Shown: piece after piece, positions 56,257-64,000 of the stretch | Numbering within the stretch: position 1 is the stretch's first letter | Layout of the letters: each line of letters starts with the position of its first letter | Source: Gentiana macrophylla | Taxonomy: Eukaryota > Streptophyta > Magnoliopsida > Gentianales > Gentianaceae | Reading direction: 5' to 3' | Length of the DNA: 64,000 bases | NCBI GenBank assembly: GCA_026214975.1 | Contig: CM047817.1 | Coordinates: 58,710,246 to 58,774,245 of the forward strand | Notes under the pieces: model-generated | What the model was told of the DNA's origin: nothing | The model's input: the letters and a program-made list of their open reading frames with translations, nothing else | Database searches by the model: none | Translations under genes and position numbers: made by a program

Positions 56257-57720
56257 GGTGAGTGCTGTGTATAACCCATGTGGTTGTGACCTAGCCTTAG
56301 CATGCTTGCTAACTAAACACGAAGAACAATATTTAACCACATCAGATTTCATCTTACGCCAATAAAAATGTTTCTTAAGCATGTCTAAGGTCTTATCTAC
56401 CCCAAAATGTCCCATCAAACCTCCCCCATGAGTTTCCTTAACAAACAACTCACGCATAGAACAACGAGGTACATATAACTTAGCATTCTTGTAAAGGAAT
56501 CCATCGAAAATAGAATATTCAGGTTGATCACGCAAAGGACACGCAGCAAATATTTTCCCAAAATCAATGTCATGGTCATACATATGCTTAATAGATTCAA
56601 ATCCTAACAACTTGGTTTGCATAGAAGTGATAAAAGAATAACGCCTAGATAAGGCATCAGCAACTATGTTATCCTTACCCTTCATGTACTTAATCACATA
56701 AGGAAATGACTCTATAAACTCAACCCATCTTATATGATGCTTATCCAGTTTCCCTTGCCCTTTTAAGTACTTGATAGACTCATGATCAGTGTGGATGGGG
56801 AATTCTCTAGGCCGTAAATAGAGATGCCATGTTTGTAAACAACGAACCAACCCATACAACTCTTTATCATACGTAGAATAATTAACTGCAGCCCCTTTAA
56901 GTTTCTCACTAAAGTACGCAACATGCCTACTTTCTTGTATTAAAACACCACCAATCCCCACACCCGATGCATCACATTCAAGTTGGAACATCTTATTAAA
57001 ATCAGGTAATGCAAGTATAGGTGCATAAATAAGCATAGACTTAAGAGTTTCAAAATCTTCCCTGTGACGTTGTTCCCACACAAATGGTGCATTCCGTTTG
57101 ACAAGCTCATTGAGGGGAGCTGCAATGGAGCTGAATCCCTTCACAAAACGTCTATAGAAGCTTGCAAGGCCATGGAAACTATGTACTTGTGCAGCCGTGG
57201 AAGGTTCAGGCCACTCTTGTATCGCCTTGATCTTTTCTTGGTCCACTTCCACACCTTTAGCGCTAACAACAAAGCCAAGAAAGACAACACTCTCCAAACA
57301 AAAATTACACTTTTTGAGATTAGCATATAATTCGTGTTCTCTAAGTGTATGCAAAACAGCCTTCAAATGTTCAACATGATCATCAAATGTAGTGCTATAA
57401 ATAAGTATATCATCGAAGTGCATAACTACAAAGTGATTTATAAATTCCCTAAGGACCTCATTCATAAGTCTCATAAACGTGGAAGGTGCATTAGTTAAAC
57501 CAAATGGCATTACAAGCCACTCAGATAAGACAAAAGTGGTTTTAAAAGCTGTTTTCCACTCATCACCCTCCCGAATACATACTTGATAGTAGCCACTCTT
57601 CAAATAAATTTTAGTAAAGAAACGACTACCATGTAAATTATCAAGCATATTATCTAGTCTAGGGATAGGAAATCGATACTTTACCGTTATTTGGTTGATT
57701 GCACGACAATCTGTGCAGAT
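56248..57720 (-). pseudogene. CRM-like RT, RNase H and integrase zinc domain
   Basis: A 466-codon open stretch. [20 protein letters not shown] and F-D-D-I-L-I-Y-S near 57407 with catalytic Asp pair present (the preceding Tyr position is His). RNase H: L-E-C-D-A-S-G, D-K-E-L-Y, H-T-D-H-E and I-V-A-D-A-L-S-R-R, all acidic residues present. Integrase zinc part: H-F-G-V-D-K-T and C-S-S-C. Upstream a TAA at 57727 divides it from the start of RT. Of all pol genes here this segment is the best preserved. Confidence 0.92.
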
Positions 57721-57726
57721 ACGCCA

Positions 57727-58690
57727 TTATCTCATCTTCTTGGGGACCATAATGACTGGAACTGCACAAGGGCTCATGGACTCACGAATCTTTCCCTTCT
57801 CCAACAGCTCCTCAACTTGCTTTTGTATCTCCATGATCTCCGTGGGGTTGGCTCTATAGGCTGGCCGGTTTGGTAGCACAGAACCGGGTACAAAGTCGAT
57901 TTGATGCTCCACTCCTCTTATTGGTGGCAGCCCCTTGGGTTCCTCCTCCGGGAAGACATCCTTGAATTCCTGCAAAACAGAATAAATCGCACTAGGGAGA
58001 GAATTGGTTAAATCAGATATAGAAAGTAAACAATGGGTAGGGGAGTCAGAATTTTGAAGTACAAGAATATAAATTGGATTTAGAGCCCCTACGGCCTTTA
58101 TCATTAAATTCCGATTGACCTTACTAGTGTGTGAGGCGGCGCTTTTACCTTGTTTAATAATTTCAGGATCAGATTCAGCCTTATCTACCCGAGTTACAAC
58201 CCCTTCCTTACCCACGGCTTTATTAGCATTTTGTGTTGCTTGGTGACGCAACCGGAAAGCCGTCATCTTAAGCTGTTCATCATGCGCTTCCTTAGGGGTG
58301 ATTGGGTGCAAAACAATGGTCTTGCCTTTATAAGGCAGTGAATAATGGTTTAAGTAGCCATCATAAGAAACACGTCTATCAAATTGCCACGGACGACCTA
58401 AAAGTAGGTGTGTGACGTGCATAGGAAGAACATCATGAAGTACCTCATCATGAAATTTACCAATCTGAAAATTAACGAGTGCTTGTGAGTTGACGTGTGT
58501 TTCCCCCTCATCACTCAACCATTGTAGTTGATAGGGTTCGGGGTGTGGTAACATGGGAATACGCAAAGTTTCAACAACATACTAACCACATTAGTGCAAC
58601 TACCCGAATCAATAATCAAGTTACAAGTTCTACCCAGAATACCACACGTGGATTGAAAAATGTTATCACGCTGCATATTGTCATCAATTT
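57727..58690 (-). pseudogene. CRM-like protease and start of RT
   Basis: I-I-D-S-G-S-C-T-N-V-V-S near 58610 is the aspartic protease active site (frame of 58970-58515). The next frame (58566-57727) holds the second half of protease (L-L-L-G-R-P-W-Q-F-D-R), a linker, F-P-E-E-E-P-K-G-L-P-P, I-D-F-V-P-G-S and the R-E-S-M-S-P-C-A-V-P-V segment that begins RT. One frameshift lies near 58560 in the middle of protease and a TAA at 57727. Confidence 0.88.
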
Positions 58691-60062
58691 TAGTTTGTGC
58701 AGCCAATACACGTTGTAAAACACCACATACACCCGAACCATAAGAAGAAGTAGCACTAACATGCAGCAAATTATCATCATCGCTATCACTATGTGTGCTA
58801 TTATCATCCTTGTCGGAGTCAGATTCAAATTCACGAGGTTCTAACTCAACACCAACAGCCCTTAAAACACGCTTATTAGGACAATCACGAGCATAATGAC
58901 CTCTACCATGACACCTAAAACAAGCCATATCACGTGCACGTTCAACAGTAGGAGTACCCTTTTCACGCATGTCTTTCGATTAAGCATCGGAATAAGGATA
59001 ATTCAATTTGCGTGGTTTAAAATCATCTTTGGGACGTGTATTAGGCTGATTGGAAACATTAGAAGACGAATATGTAGTACCTCGTCCAAAAGAAGAATAA
59101 GTAGAGAGAGTGTTACCATAAGAAGCTTTATATGCAGCCCGTTCAGCCAAGCGCTTTTGCACCATGATTGCACCTTGTAGAAGCTCGGCTTTGATGCGAT
59201 AATTCTGTAATTCGACGGGGCAAGCAATGTCGGGTCGAAGGCCACATTGGAAACGCTGCATTTTCGCTTCATCATCCTCTTCTACATTGGCTTTAAGCAT
59301 AGTGAGACGCAAATCTTCATCAAACTCCTCTACGGTGCGATTTCCTTGACGTAACGTTTGTAACTTGCGGAGCTGATCCCTATAGTAATGAGTAGGTACC
59401 CATTTTTGCTTCATGATTTCTTTGAGCACCGCCCATGAGGTGATCTCACCATCACGTCTTCTTTGAGATTGGGCCTGGAGTTGGTCCCCACCAATGCATA
59501 GCTGTGTCGGTAAACTCCATCGTCGCAAGTTGTACTTGTTTAGCATCACTAAAGTTTGTGCAAGAGAAAACTTGAGAAACCTTCATCTCCCAAGCTAAAT
59601 ACCTATCCGGATCAGCCTTACCATCAAACGGTGGAATTTTGTATTTCACATTACGTGAATCGTCATGTGGGGGTGCGTGAGCAGCCCTTGAGCCTCGGGT
59701 ACAAGATTCCGGCCTGCATTTAAATCAAGAACATGATTAGGTGGGGTGGGGACTACCTCTTACTCCCGTTGCAAGTATAGTGCATGGAGGCTATTCAATA
59801 TTTCCTCATGTTGCCGAGCAACGTCAGCTCGGTGTTGGGCATTTTCAGCACGTACACGGGCTAACTCATCATCCAAACCTTCGTGTGTTTGTTTGAGTTC
59901 CTTAGCAAGTCGGTCTAACTCATCATCCAAACCTTCGCGTGTTTGTGTGATTTCCTTAGCAAGTCGGTCTTCAAAGGCATTTCGTTGAAATTCAAGTTTA
60001 CCATCCCTAATAGCATAATAATCATCAGCCATAGCGTGAGGCTTATGGGGATGAAAACTCAC
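58691..60062 (-). pseudogene. gag: CRM-like gag
   Basis: The N-terminal part (60062-59760) is an acidic coiled coil with two copies of an E-G-L-D-D-E-L unit. A stop and frameshifts lead to the capsid region: K-I-P-P-F-D-G-K-A-D-P-D-R-Y-L-A-W-E near 59640, then T-S-W-A-V-L-K, R-T-V-E-E-F-D-E, L-R-P-D-I-A-C in the 59549-58980 frame. The zinc knuckle C-F-R-C-H-G-R-G-H-Y-A-R-D-C is near 58917. An acidic Ser/Asp stretch links it to protease. The start at 60062 is the first ATG; the ATG at 60032 is equally possible. Confidence 0.85.
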
Positions 60063-60900
60063 TATTCACTCGTGTTTACACTCACAAAATAGCCCAAAAA
60101 CACAAGAACTCTACGACACAACCCAAGCTACAAAAAAAAAAATTCTGGCAGAATTTTCCCGCCAGTTTACTCTTGTTTTTATCACAAAAAATTTTCGTAA
60201 CACCAAATTTTGCACAAGAACTCAACGACACAACACAAGCTAAAAAAACCGTTTTTTTTTTTCTGAAAACAGAACGTGATACTCGTGTGTGTGTAGAGAC
60301 AATCAAATTTTCTAGAAGTGCTTCGTCAAGATTGATCGGAGTAGTACTCTTTCGATCGAAAATCAAGAATCCGGTTTCCTTAAATTCTTGATAATTCTTG
60401 ATGTTCTTGATTCGGTTTTTGGAGTGTCGATCAAGAACGAGGAAGTTACCAGTATTGATTAAATCCCGAAATTTTGTGCTTCGTTCTGCTCTCTTTTTCT
60501 TTTCTTTTCTTTTCTTTTTGTAAAAGGGTCGGCCTTACAATAAATTAAAGACTTTACAGCAAATCAAGAAGTAAATGCTGAACATAAATATTGATTAATT
60601 GAAATCGAACAAGTCCAAGAACCTGAAGTATCCTGCAATTGGGAGGTTTCTTGAATGCGGCTGCTACTAGGGTTCTTGCGAATGAAGAATTCCAACTTCG
60701 AGAACAGAAGATTTAAACGCAACAGCAAAACTCTTCAAGAAAATGCAGCAGTAAATTTCCCAATAAAAGATTTTGTCCCAGTAATAATTTAGCGTTCTTG
60801 GATTGCAAGAACGTCCAAAAATCGTTCCAACAACAAATTAGGGTTCTTTACCGCTGTTGATGAAGAACACAAAACACAACAAGATTCTTGCTTTAATCGC
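60063..60900 (-). other. Leader of the CRM-like element, no gene
   Basis: About 840 bp between PBS and gag. Includes a TTTTC microsatellite tract at about 60492-60520 and repeated TCAAGAA phrases. The 94-codon ORF at 60366-60082 has no recognisable domain. Confidence 0.55.
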
Positions 60901-60916
60901 CTTGTCTCTGATACCA
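60901..60916 (-). other. Primer binding site of the CRM-like element
   Basis: Minus strand TGGTATCAGAGACAAG, two bases inside the 5' LTR; iMet type. Confidence 0.8.
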
Positions 60917-60918
60917 CT

Positions 60919-61561
60919 TGATAGCAATCGGATTGTAGGATCTAGATCAAGGCTTCCTGAATGTATAAAACGTGGACTATTTGGAAATAAAACGAAAGTA
61001 ACAACAATAATCAATCTTTGATTATTGTCTCGTGATAATCCTATCTCAGGAAAACCACCCAACTATTCTATCTCAGAATAATTGAAAGAAACTCCAAATC
61101 TTTGAAAAGTTTCTTGATTATAAACTAGGGTTTAATCTCCAAAATAATCTGCATAATACGTTCATGTTGACAACTATAAATAGCAAAATAGAAACCTAAT
61201 TCCTAAGGAAGTAAGGCGCCACTTTATCAGCATTGGGCCTGACTATTAACTTCTGAATTAAATAAAAAAAGCCTAATTAAACATAGCATAATTAAAAGTC
61301 CATAAAATATTCAGGACATATGATGCATAAAACGCCCCACACTTGGGCCTTTTTGCACATTAAGCCCAATCAGCAATGAATAGGCTTAGAGTAGTTGGAT
61401 CATCAATCCTCGAGGCCTCATTCTCCTTTCCAACATCATGGAACAGCTTTGCATAAGCTTCTCGAGCCTTCTTCTCTTGAAAACGTGTAATAGGTCCATC
61501 TCGAACAATAATAGGATCCTTGGGATTGTGAATGCGTGGCTGATCATCTTGGAGTGCATCA
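60919..61561 (-). repeat. 5' LTR of the CRM-like element
   Basis: 643 bp pair of 54731-55371. TATTTATAG on the minus strand near 61180 is a candidate TATA region. Confidence 0.9.
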
Positions 61562-62969
61562 CAGTTAGTACAACAAACAGATTATGTATATATGTATGGC
61601 ACCAAAATACTTTACAATCTCTGTCAAAAACACCTAGGTATTAGCCGTCAAAGCAAATATTGCACTCAAAGCTACAAGAATCCTTAACAATAAACTAAAA
61701 AAATCATTGATTTCAAAACCTTGGAAAGTCTAATAACAGAACAGAGCCTAAAAGTAGCCAGTATAACAAAAACAGTGGCTGGAAAGCTTATCAGCGCCAT
61801 CTTTTTCACTCCTTTGTGCGTATTTGAGTACCAAAACAAAAACAAACAGCAAAAAGAGGTCATGAAATAGGAGTAATTCTATTGGCGGGTGACAGAATGC
61901 TTCAACCAGGAAATGATTTGGGATTTGGTGCATTCAGAAAGCAATTAAGCCAGTGGATTTTTCTTAAACATCCGTCCCGAAAGTATACTAGAAAAATGAT
62001 GGAAAATCATAGACTAAAATCGCAAATACCTCAACCATAAGAGCTATAAAAGGCAATTTTGAAGAAACACACATTTTGTGGGTGCAACTATAACACCGGG
62101 ATTCCACACCGCTGCTCAGGTTTCTATTTGATATTAAACCCTAAAGACTTGATCGAAAGACGTACCACGAATTTCGAGAATGGAAGATGATGATACAGAA
62201 CAATAGCTGTGACCTGGTAACCTATTGGAGTTTATCTAATCCAATATTTGCCCTATTGGAGTTGATCTGAACCAATATTAGTCTCGTGAAGAACCAGAAG
62301 AAACTCACAATTGAGATAGAGATATGAAGATAGATTTTATGGCTGAGGGCGGAGTATATTCTATTTACTCTTTTATTTTCTACTCTTTTTTTAATACAAA
62401 ATAAAATTATGAGTCATTTTACGGGAAAAACCGTTGTATCATAACGAATAACACAAAAGTCATTTGCACGGTTGATTATGATGAGTTTATATTAAGATCA
62501 ATTTATACACATTACGATCAACGGTATAGATAACCACTTTGTCACTCGTTGAGACACAACAGTTGTGCCCCTATCATTACTATCTATCTATTTATGTCAA
62601 CAAAGGAATTTTTATATAATTTGGGAGGGATTTTTGGCGGCTAAAAATTTGATGTTTGATCTTGTAAAAAATTTGGGTTTATTCTACCGGGAAAGATTGT
62701 GTTTTTTAATTATATAAAAATGGTAATTTTTGGCAAAACATAATTGTTTAACGTTTTTTCAGTTATATTTCTTCAAAATAAAATTTATTTTATTTATTTG
62801 GTACGTATTAATAAGGGGAATATTTTAGGTGTATCATAATAAGGGGATAATTGATTAACAATAACAGGAATTAAGGGTTCCTCATTAAATTTGCATCATT
62901 CTTTTAGGTATTCTTTTTACCCGCATTAAAATGTACTTTTAATAACCAGATTTTGACCCCTCATTATAT
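61562..62969. other. CACTA right-end region, no gene
   Basis: Resumes the sequence cut at 54730. Two near-identical phrases TATTGGAGTT occur at 62223 and 62255. ATAAGGGG motifs at about 62812, 62839 and 62971 match the subterminal motif of the left end. Likely promoter side of the minus-strand TNPA-like gene, but no ORF is supported. Confidence 0.5.
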
Positions 62970-63003
62970 TCCCCTTATAAAAAAAAAAACTTTTCTTGTA
63001 GTG
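62970..63003 (-). repeat. Right terminal inverted repeat of the CACTA element
   Basis: From the outside CACTACAAGAAAAG, a T-run and ATAAGGG; matches 45155-45190 in inverted orientation. Confidence 0.88.
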
Positions 63004-64000
63004 GGCACTCTTGATCATTACAAAGCCCGTCTTGTTTCCAAAGGCTTCACCAACGTCCAGGAGTAGACTACTCTGAAACATTCATTCTTGTGGTCAGACC
63101 TACCACCATCAGGGTTGTTCTTACACCTGCCACTACTCACTTCTGGCCTCTCCGTCAGCTTGATGTAAAAAATGTTTTTTTACAGGGGACTCTTACAGAA
63201 GCAGTCTACATGGCTCAACCTCCGGGGTTTTAGGACTCAGCTCAGCCCACTTATGTCTGCATAATAAACAAAGATTTATATGGGTTAAAATAGGCCCTAC
63301 GTGCATAGTACACTGAACCTAAACAGTTTTTATTATCTCAGGGGTTTCTCAACTCTCAGGCATATGCGTCCTTATTCATTCTTCGGCACTCATCTTACGT
63401 GGCTTTTGTGCTAGTCTGCTTTGATGAGCTTATAGTTACTAGATCCGACCCAACTATGGTTCAAAATATTATTGATTCCCTCCATGCCTGCTTTTCTATT
63501 AAAGATCTTGGTCCTCTTACGTGGTTCCTCAGCATCGAAGTTCTTTCTTCGAGTAATAGTCTTCTTCTCTCTCAGAAAAAATATATGCTTGAAATTCTTG
63601 CTAAGACGAACATGCTTGCTGCCAACTCAGTCCCCACGCCCCTGTCCACTGATATCACCTCCTTGACTCCAAGCTTGGGCACCCCCTCAATGACCCCACT
63701 CAATACCACATCATCGTTGGAAGCCTACAATACTTACTTTTCATCCACCTGGACATCACATTTGCGGTTAACAAACTCGCTCTGTTCATGCAATCCCCGA
63801 TTGACATTCATTGGTCATTTGACAGTCCCCACATGTATTACATGATTTTCCCTATGTTGACTAGGGTGGTAGTGAACCCGATTATACTTCCACTGGTGCT
63901 TATGTAGTCTATTTGGGCCTCAATTATATATCCTGGATTTCTAAGAAACAACACACAATAGCTCACTCATCCACTGAAGCTGAATTTTGTTTTGTTGCCC
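63004..64000 (+). pseudogene. Copia RT and RNase H, continued from 45151 (runs off window)
   Basis: G-T-L-D-H-Y-K-A-R-L-V-S-K-G-F continues the D-A-D of 45143-45151. RT motifs follow in mixed frames: R-Q-L-D-V-K-N, A-Q-P-P-G-F, then V-L-V-C-F-D-E-L-I-V-T near 63408-63440, where the usual V-D-D reads F-D-E, so the catalytic site is lost. D-L-G-P-L-T-W-F-L and Q-K-K-Y-M-L-E-I-L are clear. RNase H near 63870-64000 shows D-Y-T-S-T-G-A-Y, S-W-I-S-K-K-Q and S-S-T-E-A-E-F. It fits the Ale/Ivana-like group. Confidence 0.85.

Larger units (their letters stand above)
54731..61561 (-). mobile_element. CRM-like Ty3/gypsy element nested in the CACTA element
   Basis: LTRs 54731-55371 (641 bp) and 60919-61561 (643 bp) start TGATGCACTC and end GATTGCTATCA on the minus strand. 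I count about 27 differences (about 96% identity). Flanks are TAGTT (left) and CAGTT (right), a 5-bp TSD with one mismatch. Minus-strand order: PBS, leader, gag, protease, RT, RNase H, integrase, with the coding end inside the 3' LTR. The C-terminal G-P-I-T-R motif and the overlap with the LTR fit the CRM clade. Confidence 0.88.
45155..63003 (-). mobile_element. CACTA (En/Spm-type) DNA transposon, 17.8 kb, with nested CRM-like gypsy
   Basis: The right end reads CACTACAAGAAAAG from the outside; the left end reads CATTACAAGAAAAT (one change in the CACTA core). The 3-bp TSD GGC lies at 45152-45154 and 63004-63006, and removing the element restores the copia RT codons. It encodes a TNPA-like gene on the minus strand but no TNPD-type catalytic transposase that I can find. 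The gypsy at 54731-61561 is inserted in it, so its own length is about 11 kb. It is probably non-autonomous. Confidence 0.9.

Noticed and set aside
57064..57330. Plus-strand ORFs under the CRM-like RT
   Set aside because: Antisense shadows of the RT/RNase H frame.
60492..60520. TTTTC tract as a functional element
   Set aside because: A simple microsatellite in the leader; nothing else marks it.

Overview
The window looks like plant nuclear DNA, from a flowering plant and probably a eudicot. I see no host gene, rRNA or tRNA. Nearly all 64 kb can be assigned to nested, mostly dead transposable elements: Ty1/copia, Ty3/gypsy of three clades, and a CACTA DNA transposon. The evidence is paired LTRs, 5-bp or 3-bp target-site duplications (TSDs), initiator-Met-type primer binding sites, polypurine tracts, and RT, RNase H, integrase and chromodomain motifs. 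Stop codons and frameshifts are common.

Left block (1-24.0 kb). A plus-strand Sirevirus-like copia element occupies 4824-10639 and 20506-23255; its 5' part is off-window. It carries integrase, RT and RNase H, then a separate TATA/G-box promoter and a very long extra ORF (aORF) reaching almost to its 3' LTR. A minus-strand relative (1-4823) sits inside its integrase; it has an LTR, PBS, a gag tail and the same aORF family but no pol. A complete Tat-type gypsy element (10640-20505, TSD aacct) is inserted in the aORF. It has gag-pol in one frame broken only by stops, a second RNase H, and a spliced antisense ORF with its own TATA box. The copia 3' LTR abuts the 3' end of an older Tat-like element (23256-24028).

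Middle block (24.0-42.3 kb). A minus-strand chromodomain gypsy (chromovirus, TSD aacac, 2.1-kb LTRs) was itself interrupted in RNase H by a 9-kb non-autonomous element (27923-36920, TSD gtgtg). That element has 1.7-1.8-kb LTRs, an iMet PBS and a PPT but no recognisable coding; an AGTGGGAG motif recurs eight times on its sense strand. The chromovirus seems to have a 95-nt GT-AG intron between its gag zinc knuckle and protease.

Right block (42.3-64 kb). A small-LTR copia element begins at 42857. Its gag-to-integrase part lies in inverted orientation, and its RT is split by a 17.8-kb CACTA transposon (45155-63003, TSD ggc). The CACTA encodes an eight-exon TNPA-like (plant transposase Ptta/En/Spm type) gene on the minus strand, lacks a visible catalytic TNPD-type gene, and carries gene-like captured sequence plus a 330-bp internal duplication. 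A CRM-like gypsy (54731-61561), whose integrase tail reads into its 3' LTR, is inserted in it. The copia RT resumes at 63007 and runs off the window.

Relative order from nesting: small-LTR copia, then CACTA, then CRM-like gypsy; Tat-like remnant, then Sirevirus-like copia, then its minus-strand relative and the Tat element; the same remnant, then the chromovirus, then the 9-kb non-autonomous element.
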